DNA of 64,000 nt from positions 16,255 through 80,254 of the forward strand of contig NZ_DS996819.1 in NCBI RefSeq assembly GCF_000156235.1, in the 5' to 3' direction. Numbering within the stretch: the first letter of the stretch is position 1; each line of letters opens with the position of its first letter. The notes under the pieces were generated by a model that ran no database searches, was not told where the DNA came from, and saw nothing but the letters and a program-made list of their open reading frames with translations. Source of the stretch: Pseudovibrio sp000156235 (GTDB taxonomy: Bacteria; Pseudomonadota; Alphaproteobacteria; Rhizobiales; Stappiaceae). Positions 26,730 to 35,691 of this stretch are shown one piece after another. Made by a program: the position numbers and the translations under genes.

Positions 26730-27203
26730 TTAAAGGTCAGCTTCTGGCGTGTGAATGATCGTTGGCCAGTTTTCATTTGCCCGGGCGATGGAAGCGTTCG
26801 GGTCTTTGAGGAAGTGACGCTGGGCACCTGCATGGGCATTCAGGTAAAGTTTGCCGTCAACGATCTTCCACTGCTCTGGCTGGATCGGAATTTTCACGCC
26901 GAAGCTCACACCAGTTGCACACCAGCCACCGTACTGAGGCGCGTACTTAGCCGGATCCTTTTTAAACTTGTCGAGGTTTTCTGCAGATGAGAACAGCCAG
27001 GTCACATCCTGGTACTGTGTGGAGTACTCTTTTTTGCCTGCAACTGGCTTGCCTTCAGTGAAGTAAGCAACAGGGTCTGTTCCCTTGATTGCATAACCTT
27101 CTTCGACGAAGTTGGTAATTTCATCGGCCATTGCCGTCATCGGAACAGTTACAATTGCTGACAGGGCAAGTCCAACTGCAAGAACTGAAGATTTGATCGG
27201 CAT
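26730..27203 (-). CDS. Secreted YHS-domain protein, paralog 1
   Basis: The 157-residue product has a signal peptide (MPIKSSVLAVGLALSAIVT, cut near AMADE) and a YHS-type domain starting GYAIKGTDPVAYFTEGKPV and ending in YAPQYGGWCATG. It should be periplasmic. YHS domains are thought to bind metal through cysteine and histidine residues; the role here is unknown. The ATG at 27203 has AAGGAG upstream. It is the same length as the neighbour at 27598-28071 and about half identical by eye, so the two arose by duplication. Confidence 0.85.
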   Translation of the reverse strand: MPIKSSVLAVGLALSAIVTVPMTAMADEITNFVEEGYAIKGTDPVAYFTEGKPVAGKKEYSTQYQDVTWLFSSAENLDKFKKDPAKYAPQYGGWCATGVSFGVKIPIQPEQWKIVDGKLYLNAHAGAQRHFLKDPNASIARANENWPTIIHTPEADL

Positions 27204-27474
27204 GGGCAACTCCTTCGGGCTGATATGTAAAGCCAAGTCTGGCCTGTTTGGTTTACCAGGTGCTTATGGGGAGGCACCTGTTTTTATCTATGTCTTGAAT
27301 TCAATATGCGGGAATGGCGGGAGGAAGGCCAATAACGCTTCATCACCGTTTTGCGAACTGGTTGTGAGACCGTGGATTACTCGCTGTAAGGCATGTGCGG
27401 AACGGGGTAACTTGCTGAAGGTGCTGAGCAATTTTGTGAGGCTGGTTTCTTCGAGGAACAGCTCCCCAAACAAA

Positions 27475-27502
27475 AGAAAGCCACAGAAGATCTGCGGCTT
27501 TC
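27475..27502. terminator. Possible terminator between the two YHS genes
   Basis: Arms AGAAAGCC-CAG and CTG-GGCTTTCT pair with one mismatch around a five-base loop. An A-rich and a T-rich flank are present, but the stem end lacks a long T-run. Confidence 0.5.
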
Positions 27503-27514
27503 TCTAGGGCTCAA

Positions 27515-27586
27515 CGCATATGCTGCCATGAGAATTGGGGAGATATCGGAATAGGCGCTAGGCATCGCCTACCTGCAGCATATGCG
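27515..27586. repeat. 12-bp inverted repeat with nested hairpin
   Basis: CGCATATGCTGC (27515-27526) and GCAGCATATGCG (27575-27586) are perfect complements, spaced by 48 bases in which AGGCG and CGCCT form an inner stem. It begins 11 bases beyond the stop of YHS paralog 2 and could be an mRNA 3' structure or a mobile remnant. Confidence 0.6.
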
Positions 27587-27597
27587 CTGATGGAAAC

Positions 27598-28071
27598 TTA
27601 GAGTTTGTCTGCAGGAACGTCGCGGATATCAACCCAGTTCGCATCTGCATTGGTGATGGTTTCGATTGTGCGGGACTGCATGCGCTTTACTGCACCATCG
27701 TGAGCGTTGAGGTAGAGCTTGCCGTCAACGATGTCCCAGAGCTCTGGCTTGGTTTCGAGCTTGCTGCCGAAGGACGCGCCAACTGCACACCAGCCACCGT
27801 ACTGAGGAGCGAATTTGACTGGGTCTGCAACGAACTTGTCGCGGTTTTCAGCACTGGAGAATTTCCAGGTTACGCCGTCGTACTGCGCGGTGAATTCTGC
27901 TTTACCCTGAACAGGCTTGTTTTCAGTGAAATATGCAACTGGATCGGTGCCGCCAATTGCGTAGCCACCAGAGGTGTAAGTGGAGATTTCATCAGCGAAT
28001 GCGCCGAATGTACTTGCGGACAGGGCTGCACCTGCAATGGCTGCTGCAACAGCGATGGATTTGATTTTCAT
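27598..28071 (-). CDS. Secreted YHS-domain protein, paralog 2
   Basis: Another 157-residue exported protein: signal peptide MKIKSIAVAAAIAGAALSAS with cleavage near FADE, then a YHS-type domain GYAIGGTDPVAYFTENKPVQG...FAPQYGGWCAVGASFG. Blocks shared with paralog 1 include EI-x-GGYAI-GTDPVAYFTE-KPV, VTW-FSSAEN-DKF, PQYGGWCA and DGKLYLNAH. GAGGG lies seven bases before the ATG. No other gene shares its transcript unless paralog 1 is read through. Function unknown, periplasmic metal handling is a guess from the domain. Confidence 0.85.
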   Translation of the reverse strand: MKIKSIAVAAAIAGAALSASTFGAFADEISTYTSGGYAIGGTDPVAYFTENKPVQGKAEFTAQYDGVTWKFSSAENRDKFVADPVKFAPQYGGWCAVGASFGSKLETKPELWDIVDGKLYLNAHDGAVKRMQSRTIETITNADANWVDIRDVPADKL

Positions 28072-28266
28072 TATATTACCCTCAATGAAACAATGAATTT
28101 CGCCGCACAAACAAAGCTAGGTCAGGAAGAATGCTGTGTTTGCTCGACAACCTCGGCCCGCGGAAATTGCCCGTTCTTGCGAGGTGCAATCTTATTGCCT
28201 CAGGAGGGTGTACAAGTGCCAATCAAGTGTCTTCACCAAGAGGAGAGCGGCTTTTACTTTTTATGA

Positions 28267-28812
28267 TCAGCTTGTAACGCTCTGAATTAACTCTGTAATT
28301 TCACCTAGTGACGGTTTTCTTCCACGGACGAGGCTGGTGAAAAACACAAAACCGAGAAGTTGGTCGATGCTTGTCTCCATGGTTGCAGTGGTGTTCCAGT
28401 AGACAAATATCTGTCTGAAGTGGGTACGTTGTTCGCCTTCAATCAGGGTAAGTTCCTCCGATAACGAAGGTTCTGCCAGCAAGGTGAGCCATGCGGTACC
28501 CAAAGGTGTGTCGTGAAGGGCTGTCAGATTGCTAGTGACTGCTTCCAGTAGATCGTTCTGAAACGAAGACATGCCCGGATAGACTGGTGGCACCTGCCGA
28601 AACCCGTAGCGCAAGGCTTCAAGCGCCAGTGCTGCCTTGTTGGGCCAGCGGCGGTAGAGGGCCTGCTTGGATGTGCCAGTCAGCTCTGCAATCTGCTGGG
28701 TAGAGGTGCCGTGATAGCCGTTTTTTGCCAGAGTGTTGAGGGTTGTGCTGAGGATCTGGCGTGTGAGCTCTGTGTTTTGCGGCCGACCTCGCTTGGTGGT
28801 TTGCTCTGGCAT
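28267..28812 (-). CDS. TetR family transcriptional regulator
   Basis: The 181-residue protein has an N-terminal TetR helix-turn-helix (NGYHGTSTQQIAELTGTSKQALYRRWPNK, about residues 32-60) and a variable ligand-binding C-terminus. Its ATG overlaps the stop of the GlxA-type gene by one base (TGATG), so the two are translated together. The likely target is the divergent MFS gene, by position only. Confidence 0.88.
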   Translation of the reverse strand: MPEQTTKRGRPQNTELTRQILSTTLNTLAKNGYHGTSTQQIAELTGTSKQALYRRWPNKAALALEALRYGFRQVPPVYPGMSSFQNDLLEAVTSNLTALHDTPLGTAWLTLLAEPSLSEELTLIEGEQRTHFRQIFVYWNTTATMETSIDQLLGFVFFTSLVRGRKPSLGEITELIQSVTS

Positions 28813-29777
28813 CAGGAGAACCTTTCCACGTACTCAGAGGGCGTGATGCCGAAGTTGCGTTGGAAGGCGCGGCGAAGGTTTTGAATGTGACCGAAACCAG
28901 AAAGATGAGCTGCCTGTTTGATAGAGCTGCGTTTGAGTAAGGCGGTTCTGGCAAGGTCCAGTCGCAAGCGTTCCACGAACTGGGCTGGTGTGGCGCCAAT
29001 ATCTTCTTTCAGACGGCGATGCAGTGTGCGGGTTGAAACACCGGCGGATTGTGCCATTTTCTCGATGGTCCAATCTGCTTCCGGCTCGGACAGGATGATT
29101 TCTGAGAGTTTGGCGATGTTGGACTGTCCGGCGGCTTGCAGGGAGAGAGCGGAGGAGAACTGAGCTTGTCCACCATTGCGGCGCAGATAGACCACCAGTT
29201 CTTGCGCCGTTTTCAGTGAGATGGCTGAGCCTAGGTCTTTCTCTATAAGGTGCAGAGTCAGGTCGATGCCTGCTGTGACACCTGCTGAGGTATAGATGTT
29301 GCCGGAGTTGACGAAGAGCTGATTGAGCTGCCAGTCCACATCAGGAAACTCAGATTGTGCCGTGGATGCGCGGCTCCAATGGGTGCTGGCTTGCTTGCCT
29401 TCCAGAATGCCGGAGTCTGCCAGTATAAGTGCGCCCGAACAGATAGAGATGATGCGCTCTCCATTTGTTCTTGCTGCAGCTTCTTTAAGCAGTGGGCGGA
29501 GGGTGCCGCTGCCCAGCTCTTTATCAATGCGGCCACCGGGGATGAGGAGGTCTGCGTCTGGGTTCCAATCGGCAAACGTTCCATCAACTGCAATCTTGAT
29601 CCCGGGCTGTGTTTCTATAGGCTGTCCGTCAGCGGAAAGAATCCTGAGTTTATAATTGGGTCGATAACTGTCCGCCGTCCAGAAAGCCTGCATAGGGCCC
29701 GCCAGATCCAGAAGGTTGATACCGTGATACACGAGTGCATCAATGTGACGATGTTGCTCAAGTTGCGTGTTTGGCAT
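28812..29777 (-). CDS. GlxA-type AraC family regulator with DJ-1/PfpI domain
   Basis: At 321 residues this has an N-terminal class I glutamine amidotransferase-like DJ-1/PfpI domain (LVYHGINLLDLAGPMQAF; ISICSGALILADSG with the elbow cysteine) and a C-terminal AraC/XylS DNA-binding domain with two helix-turn-helix motifs (IEKMAQSAGVSTRTLHRRL and FGHIQNLRRAFQRNFGITP). The ATG at 29777 was chosen; a TTG at 29807 is in frame. It is divergent from the MFS gene at 29859 with an 81-bp shared promoter region and is followed by the coupled tetR gene. Confidence 0.88.
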   Translation of the reverse strand: MPNTQLEQHRHIDALVYHGINLLDLAGPMQAFWTADSYRPNYKLRILSADGQPIETQPGIKIAVDGTFADWNPDADLLIPGGRIDKELGSGTLRPLLKEAAARTNGERIISICSGALILADSGILEGKQASTHWSRASTAQSEFPDVDWQLNQLFVNSGNIYTSAGVTAGIDLTLHLIEKDLGSAISLKTAQELVVYLRRNGGQAQFSSALSLQAAGQSNIAKLSEIILSEPEADWTIEKMAQSAGVSTRTLHRRLKEDIGATPAQFVERLRLDLARTALLKRSSIKQAAHLSGFGHIQNLRRAFQRNFGITPSEYVERFS

Positions 29778-29858
29778 GATTTGAAGCTTGAATGTCCTAA
29801 CTGCCAATTGTTGTAGGCGGTATTTTCAAGGCCGTCAAAGTTTCTTCGAGGAATTACT

Positions 29859-31076
29859 ATGGGACTTTCAGAGGTGGCGGAGCAGGGGGCAACGTATAGA
29901 GCCCGCAACTTTCCGCTCATTTTGATTGCAACGGCAATCCTTTCCATGCAGATGCCAATTCTGATTGCGATCAGCGCGCTTGCTGGGTCGTATCTTGCTC
30001 CGCATCCTACCATGGCGACTGTGCCACTGGCGCTGCAGATGTTTGGCAACTTCCTGTTTGCCACACCGATCTCGCTGTTTATGGGGCGCTATGGTCGGCA
30101 GAAAGGCATCTTACTGGGCGTAGGCTTAAGCATTGTTGGATCGTTGCTGTGTGTTTATGCGCTCTATACCAATCAGTTCGTTGTTTTGCTGGCTGGGCAT
30201 GTTCTGCTGGGTATTGCTACCGCGGCTTATACCTTCATGCGTTTTGCTGCGTCTGACAGCGCGAGCGAAAAGTGGAAGCCCATGGCGATTTCCCTGAGCA
30301 TGTCCATGGGGCTGCTTTCTGCTTTGCTGGGGCCAAGCCTTGTTGGTGTTGTGAAGGATGTCGGCGGTGTTATTCCGTTTGTTGGCAGCTATCTGGCCTT
30401 GGCAGGTGTTGCCGTGATTGGTGCTCTGCCCGTTTTGGGTTTGCGTTTGCCGCCGGTCTTGAAGAACCCCGGGCAAAGCAAAGGGTTTGTGGAGTCCCTG
30501 AAAGTGTTGCGGAGGCCTGCAGTTTGGAGTGCTACGGCCTGCGCTGGGCTATCCTTTGGCTTTATGACCATGCAGATGTCTCCTACACCGCTTGCCATGG
30601 AGTACTGCGGTTTCTCCGTTGGGCAATCCAGTGATGTGATCCGCTGGCATCTGGTGGCCATGTTCGGGCCGAGCTTTGTGACTGGCTATATCATCCGCCG
30701 GATCGGAACGACCTCCGTGATGGTGCTGGGTCTGCTGATGTTGGCGGCAGCTGGCGTGATTGGGGCGCTGAGTGTTGAACTGTGGGCGTTCTATGTGGCC
30801 TTGATCTTGCTCGGTATTGGCTGGAACTTCGGGTTTATTGGGGCAACGTCCCGCTTGGTTGAAGTTGTGGCCCCGGAAGATGCGCCTCTTGCGCAAGGCG
30901 CCAATGACTCTGTGGTGGCTTTGGTTTCCGCGATCTCTGCTCTTTCAACGGGTATCTTGTACAGCACGGTTGGCTGGGCAGGGCTTTCACTCTCAGCCCT
31001 TCCGCTGTTGTTGGCACTGGCGTTGTGGCTGGTGGTGGCTGGTGTTCGTGGTAGGCAACCGGAGTATGCCTCCTGA
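29859..31076 (+). CDS. MFS transporter, probable exporter
   Basis: The 405-residue inner-membrane protein has twelve predicted segments. The loop after helix 2 is GRYGRQKGILLG, the MFS motif A in a shortened form. GAGGA precedes the ATG at 29859. Its divergence from a GlxA-type activator and a TetR repressor suggests a regulated efflux role, but no substrate can be assigned. Confidence 0.87.
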   Translation: MGLSEVAEQGATYRARNFPLILIATAILSMQMPILIAISALAGSYLAPHPTMATVPLALQMFGNFLFATPISLFMGRYGRQKGILLGVGLSIVGSLLCVYALYTNQFVVLLAGHVLLGIATAAYTFMRFAASDSASEKWKPMAISLSMSMGLLSALLGPSLVGVVKDVGGVIPFVGSYLALAGVAVIGALPVLGLRLPPVLKNPGQSKGFVESLKVLRRPAVWSATACAGLSFGFMTMQMSPTPLAMEYCGFSVGQSSDVIRWHLVAMFGPSFVTGYIIRRIGTTSVMVLGLLMLAAAGVIGALSVELWAFYVALILLGIGWNFGFIGATSRLVEVVAPEDAPLAQGANDSVVALVSAISALSTGILYSTVGWAGLSLSALPLLLALALWLVVAGVRGRQPEYAS

Positions 31077-31121
31077 TAATCGGTACCATATGGTTCCGTA
31101 ATAATGAGAATATGAGGGATG

Positions 31122-31155
31122 AACAGCAGGGCAGTGATTGTTCTGCTGTTTTTTT
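31122..31155 (+). terminator. Rho-independent terminator after the MFS gene
   Basis: Stem AACAGCAG / CTGCTGTT with a 13-base loop followed by TTTTT, 46 bases beyond the MFS stop and before gatC. Confidence 0.8.
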
Positions 31156-31223
31156 GTGTTTATAGCTCTTCCTCAAGAGTTCGAGGAGGGCAGTCTTTTG
31201 CCCCCATAATTTCGGAGTGAAAC

Positions 31224-31511
31224 ATGTCGGTTGATCTGAACACCGTAAAACGTGTTGCCGGGCTGGCTCGCATCAAGGTTGATGACGAGCAGGCAGAGAA
31301 AATGACTGGTGAGCTGAACGCGATCCTTGGTTTTGTTGAGCAGCTGGACGAAGTGAACATTGAGGGCGTTGAGCCAATGACCTCTGTTGTTGAGCAGTCC
31401 ATGAAAAAGCGCGCAGATGGCCAGACCGATGGCGGTTATGCGGACAAGGTTGTTTCCAACGCTCCGGTACATGAAGACAACTTCTTCACCGTGCCTAAAG
31501 TTGTTGAATAA
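31224..31511 (+). CDS. gatC: Asp-tRNA(Asn)/Glu-tRNA(Gln) amidotransferase subunit C
   Basis: The 95-residue GatC starts MSVDLNTVKRVAGLARIKVD and ends with APVHEDNFFTVPKVVE, both highly typical. It stabilises the GatAB core that converts misacylated Glu-tRNA(Gln) or Asp-tRNA(Asn). It is followed by gatA after 27 bases in one operon, with its own promoter space behind the MFS terminator. Confidence 0.95.
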   Translation: MSVDLNTVKRVAGLARIKVDDEQAEKMTGELNAILGFVEQLDEVNIEGVEPMTSVVEQSMKKRADGQTDGGYADKVVSNAPVHEDNFFTVPKVVE

Positions 31512-31538
31512 GCGCCCGATTTCACAAGGATAATGACT

Positions 31539-33020
31539 GTGACTGATCTTACCAAACTGACCATCGCAGAGGCGCGCGACAAGCTTGCTGCCCGCGATTT
31601 TACCGCAACTGAACTGACTGAGAGCTATCTCGGCGCTATCGAATCCGGCAATGAGGCGCTCAATGCGTATGTTGCTGTGACTGGCGATATTGCCCGTGAG
31701 CAGGCCAAAGCGTCTGACGCGAAAATCGCTGCTGGCGAAGCGCGTCCGCTGGAAGGTATTCCTCTCGGCATTAAAGACCTTTACGCGACCAAAGGTGTTC
31801 ACACTCAGGCGTGTTCTCATATCCTTGATGGCTTCAAGCCTGAGTATGAGTCCACTGTTACGCAGAACCTGTTTGACGACGGTGCTGTGATGCTGGGTAA
31901 GCTGAACATGGATGAGTTCGCGATGGGCTCTTCCAACGAGACTTCCTTTTACGGCAATGTTGTGAACCCTTGGCGTCGCAATGGCACTGAGACTGCTCTG
32001 GTTCCTGGTGGTTCTTCTGGTGGTTCCGCTTCTGCGGTTGCTGCGCACCTTTGTGCAGCGGCAACAGCTTCTGACACTGGTGGTTCCATTCGTCAGCCTG
32101 CAGCGCTGACCGGTACTGTTGGCATCAAGCCAACCTATGGCCGTTGTTCTCGCTGGGGTATGGTTGCGTTTGCGTCTTCTCTGGATCAGGCTGGTCCGAT
32201 TGGCCGTACTGTGCGCGACAACGCGATCCTGCTGAAGTCCATGGCTTCTGTTGATGCAAAAGACACCACCTCTGTTGATGCACCTGTGCCGAACTACGAA
32301 GAGTTCGTTGGCAAGTCCATTAAGGGCATGAAGATCGGTATCCCTAAAGAGTACCACATGGATGGTATTCCAGCGGAGATTGAGGCGCTCTGGCAGCAGG
32401 GCATTGCATGGCTGAAGGAAGCTGGCGCTGAGATCGTTGAGATTTCTCTGCCGCACACCAAGTACGCTCTGCCTGCTTACTACATCGTGGCTCCAGCGGA
32501 AGCTTCTTCCAACCTGGCGCGTTACGATGGTGTTCGCTACGGTCTGCGTGTGCCGGGCAACGACATTGTAGAGATGTATGAGAACACTCGTGCAGCTGGC
32601 TTCGGTGATGAAGTGAAGCGCCGCGTGATGATCGGCACCTACGTTCTGTCCGCAGGTTACTACGATGCGTACTACCTGAAAGCGCAGAAGGTTCGTACTC
32701 TGATCAAGCAGGACTTTGACAATGCATGGGCAGACGGTGTGGATGCAATCCTGACACCAACCACCCCAGATGCAGCGTTTGCGCCGGGTGAGATCACTGA
32801 TCCAGTGACCATGTACATGAATGACGTGTTCACCGTGACTGCGAACATGGCTGGTGTTCCAGGCATGTCCATCCCAGCTGGCCTCAACAAAGATGGCCTG
32901 CCACTGGGCCTGCAGCTGATTGGTAAACCATTCGACGAAGGCACCCTGTTCCAGGTTGGTGAAGTCATCGAACAGGCCGCCGGCCGCTTCGAGCCTTCCG
33001 CCAACTGGTGGAGCAAATAA
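31539..33020 (+). CDS. gatA: Asp-tRNA(Asn)/Glu-tRNA(Gln) amidotransferase subunit A
   Basis: The 493-residue amidase releases ammonia from glutamine for tRNA amidation. The Lys-cisSer-Ser triad is present: K79 in GIPLGIKDLY, S159 in VPGGSSGGSAS and S183 in SDTGGSIRQPA. The GTG at 31539 was chosen because AAGGA lies eight bases upstream and the product then begins like other GatA proteins (TDLTKLTIAEARDKL); an ATG at 31533 is only two bases from that site. The gatB partner is about 10 kb away at 42987. Confidence 0.95.
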   Translation: MTDLTKLTIAEARDKLAARDFTATELTESYLGAIESGNEALNAYVAVTGDIAREQAKASDAKIAAGEARPLEGIPLGIKDLYATKGVHTQACSHILDGFKPEYESTVTQNLFDDGAVMLGKLNMDEFAMGSSNETSFYGNVVNPWRRNGTETALVPGGSSGGSASAVAAHLCAAATASDTGGSIRQPAALTGTVGIKPTYGRCSRWGMVAFASSLDQAGPIGRTVRDNAILLKSMASVDAKDTTSVDAPVPNYEEFVGKSIKGMKIGIPKEYHMDGIPAEIEALWQQGIAWLKEAGAEIVEISLPHTKYALPAYYIVAPAEASSNLARYDGVRYGLRVPGNDIVEMYENTRAAGFGDEVKRRVMIGTYVLSAGYYDAYYLKAQKVRTLIKQDFDNAWADGVDAILTPTTPDAAFAPGEITDPVTMYMNDVFTVTANMAGVPGMSIPAGLNKDGLPLGLQLIGKPFDEGTLFQVGEVIEQAAGRFEPSANWWSK

Positions 33021-33048
33021 GCCTCAGCGCACGCTGCTAAGAAATGAC

Positions 33049-33080
33049 GAAGGCCTCGGAGCGAGATCCGGGGCCTTTTT
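33049..33080 (+). terminator. Rho-independent terminator after gatA
   Basis: AAGGCCTCGGA pairs with TCCGGGGCCTT around a short loop and runs into TTTTT, just beyond the gatA stop. Confidence 0.8.
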
Positions 33081-33189
33081 GTTGATGATATGACTAGTTA
33101 AAGGTTGCCCGGTTTTGTAGCTCTGCTGAATTTATGACGGGTGCTCAGCTGCTTTGGGCAAACGGTGTTTGAACGTTGTTGAATTTAGT

Positions 33190-33591
33190 CTAGTTCGTTT
33201 TTTGCGTTGCTGAGCAGTTGGCAATTAAAGCGAGGACATTAGGATTGCGCTCAACTGTGAGACCGATGTTATTTATGGAACAAGAGTTCTGTTGACTGGT
33301 TTTTGCTCGTCTTTGGGTCTCAATCCTTTTGAGTGCTATTTCAACTGCTGAGCGGGCTTTTTTCCTATCGTCTTCTGACTTTATTGGACGTGCAGATATT
33401 AGAAAGTTTCCGTTCTTTGTCGGTCGCGAGTACACAACTGTGAATCCATTTATTCTCTCTTTTCCGTCAATTATCTTCGGTCCATTCACAATATCTGCCA
33501 GTGCGGATTTAGATGTGCCTGTTGTTGAGTTACAGCTCGCCAGCAAAATGCATGAGCATAGGAGAGATAGGGCATAAACATAACGTTTCAT
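33190..33591 (-). CDS. Hypothetical lipoprotein, 133 residues
   Basis: The product begins MKRYVYALSLLCSCILLASC, a lipoprotein signal peptide with lipobox LASC (cysteine at residue 20), so it should be anchored in an envelope membrane. The mature part is basic, with two further cysteines (NSCSINNIG and IANCSA) that may pair. I do not recognise the family. The gene is richer in A and T than its surroundings and is flanked by low-GC spacers, which suggests acquisition. Confidence 0.7.
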   Translation of the reverse strand: MKRYVYALSLLCSCILLASCNSTTGTSKSALADIVNGPKIIDGKERINGFTVVYSRPTKNGNFLISARPIKSEDDRKKARSAVEIALKRIETQRRAKTSQQNSCSINNIGLTVERNPNVLALIANCSATQKTN

Positions 33592-33729
33592 TGATGTTTC
33601 TTTCTCTGGTAACTAATTTATTAGCGATATGATTTTTGCTAGATAAATAGATAATTGGAGATGCTTATTTCTGACTGGCGAGCTCTTAATTGCTCATCAA
33701 TGCGTTGTACTGCATCTGTAGCCTCATAT

Positions 33730-34197
33730 TTAGAATGTTGGCCTCACAATCATGAGCCAGACAATCCCAAGAATTGCTATGAAAGCGGGAAAACCACAGG
33801 CGAACCAGATGCGGTAGAGGGTGTGATAGCGGGGTGGTAAGGGTGTGTTGGTCTCGACTGCTGTTGCGGCGAGGTTTCGGAGTTGGATTTGTATCCAGAC
33901 CACTGGCAGCCAGAATGCGCCAATAAGCACGTAAAGTGCCAGTGAGAGCAGGATCCAGCCCTCGGTTAGTGGCCAGCCAACGTCTTTTGCCAGCAGATAT
34001 CCGGTGATGGGTTGAACGATCACAGCTGTGGCCGTGAAGAGCGTGTCGGCAATAACGACAGTTCCTGCCGTGTGGGCGATTGCGGTGGCGTCTAGCGTTC
34101 TGGCGGCGATTACCATGAAGAACGCAATGCCTGCCCCAGTTCCAATGAGGACACACGCGCCGATGATGTGCAGGAATTTGAGGAACTCGTAGGTCAT
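33730..34197 (-). CDS. DUF2269 integral membrane protein
   Basis: This 155-residue protein has four transmembrane helices. FLKFLHIIGACVLIGTGAGIAFF at the start and QPITGYLLAKDVGWPLTEGWI in the middle are typical of DUF2269, a family of unknown function. Its ATG overlaps the stop of the upstream SDR-DoxX gene (ATGA), indicating coupled translation and probably joint function at the membrane. Confidence 0.85.
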   Translation of the reverse strand: MTYEFLKFLHIIGACVLIGTGAGIAFFMVIAARTLDATAIAHTAGTVVIADTLFTATAVIVQPITGYLLAKDVGWPLTEGWILLSLALYVLIGAFWLPVVWIQIQLRNLAATAVETNTPLPPRYHTLYRIWFACGFPAFIAILGIVWLMIVRPTF

Positions 34198-35498
34198 CTT
34201 TCCTCCAGCAGCAGAATGGGAAAGAGGGCAAGGATCATGGCGGGGATCGTTTTGACATAGGGGCCAAGCGGATCAGCCCAGAGGTCAGTTGCCCATATTG
34301 TTCCGGCCCCCAGATAGCTGAGCGTTACAGCGATCATACCCAGGCAGGCGAGGCGGGTGTGCTTGCGAAACAGGATCAAGGTGCCGAGGGTGATATCAGC
34401 CAGACTGCCGCCTAAGACAAAGAGTAGGCTGAGCGCTGGTGGGAAACTTCTTTCAAGCAGGACGCTTTGTGCCTCATTGAGTTGGATGGCTCCGATGATG
34501 CCGGAGGCTAGCCAGAACAAAGAGAGGCAAGTGATGGTCAGAGGGAGCAGGAGATAGAGTCTTGCGAACCAACGCTCCTGTGTAGAGCCGGGTAGATTGG
34601 CAAGTGTTTCCTGAAGTGTTTTACAGGTGAAGCCGCCAGCATTTTTCCAGTTTGACGTGTCGGCGAGAATGCCTTCTCGTAGTGTTTCAATGGAGGTACT
34701 GCGCAGTGGAGAGCGCCAGCCGAGATGGCCGAGCATGTCTGCCAGTTTGCTTGTCGCTGTCAAAAGCCAGTTTGGCGTTGTTATGGCGTAGCGCCATTCT
34801 GGCAAACCTTGCCAGCTTCTTATTGCTTTTGTGAGGTGCCAGAAGCTTTGCGGTATTTCTTCTGCGAGATCTGCGGTTGTGCCTTCGGGTATGTTGCCAA
34901 GGGCACACTGGGTGACGGCATTGGCCAGGTCATCCAATGACATGCATTGGATCTGGCTATCGGGAAACACTTTAAAGCCAATCAGTGGCATTGCACTTGC
35001 TGCTCGCAGGAGAGCCGTGCCGCCATAAGCTTGTGGGCCGATGACGAGGGCAGGGCGCAGAATGAATGCGTGGGGGAGATGCTTCTGGATCAGAGTATCT
35101 CCTTTTGCTTTGGTGCGAAAGAAATGGGTAGAGGCCTCAAGACTTACACCCGCAGCGGAGATTTGGATGAAGCGTTTATCCGTGTCTTTTAACGCCTCGC
35201 AGATCCGTTCGATCGCCTGCACATGGATTGCCTCCAGATTGTCTTTCGCAGAATCCTGAAGAGCGCCGGAGGCGTTTATGATGACATCTGCGCTCCGGAA
35301 AATCCCTTGCCACTGTTCGGTGGTGGCTTTGGCGATGTCGAGGATATGCCAAGGGATCTCCGGGAAAGTTTGGTGTGCTGCAGATTGTGAACGGCCAACG
35401 CCAGTGACGTGAAATCCCGCTGCTTGAAGGTGTTTGACGCAGGCTGCGCCGATGAAGCCGTATGCGCCGAGGACGACTGCTGATTTTCGGGTGGTCAT
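34194..35498 (-). CDS. SDR oxidoreductase fused to a DoxX-like membrane domain
   Basis: The 434-residue product has two parts. Residues 1 to about 300 form an extended short-chain dehydrogenase/NAD-epimerase-like domain with the nucleotide loop VVLGAYGFIGAACVKHL and a conserved ISAAGVS; the usual YxxxK catalytic pair is replaced by FFRTKAKGD-like sequence. The C-terminal part has four transmembrane helices of the DoxX type. Fusions of this sort with a DUF2269 partner occur in other proteobacteria. The substrate is unknown; attachment of the dehydrogenase to the inner membrane is implied. Confidence 0.82.
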   Translation of the reverse strand: MTTRKSAVVLGAYGFIGAACVKHLQAAGFHVTGVGRSQSAAHQTFPEIPWHILDIAKATTEQWQGIFRSADVIINASGALQDSAKDNLEAIHVQAIERICEALKDTDKRFIQISAAGVSLEASTHFFRTKAKGDTLIQKHLPHAFILRPALVIGPQAYGGTALLRAASAMPLIGFKVFPDSQIQCMSLDDLANAVTQCALGNIPEGTTADLAEEIPQSFWHLTKAIRSWQGLPEWRYAITTPNWLLTATSKLADMLGHLGWRSPLRSTSIETLREGILADTSNWKNAGGFTCKTLQETLANLPGSTQERWFARLYLLLPLTITCLSLFWLASGIIGAIQLNEAQSVLLERSFPPALSLLFVLGGSLADITLGTLILFRKHTRLACLGMIAVTLSYLGAGTIWATDLWADPLGPYVKTIPAMILALFPILLLEER

Positions 35499-35691
35499 GA
35501 AAGAACTTTAAGTAAACGAAAAAGAGACTCACACACTACATGGTCAACCTAGCACGAGCATTTGCAGCGCGCTTACATCTAATTTGTCAACTGAGTTGAC
35601 AGAATCAGTGTTGGGTGGTTTGGTGAGGATATGGATGAGCGAGAGTTGAAGAAGCGTTCTGGGCTGGCTCAAACGTAACTTGGAGGCGTGA

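Noticed and set aside
31173..32456. Long minus-strand frame opposite gatC/gatA
   Set aside because: It is antisense to two confidently identified genes and shows no family features.
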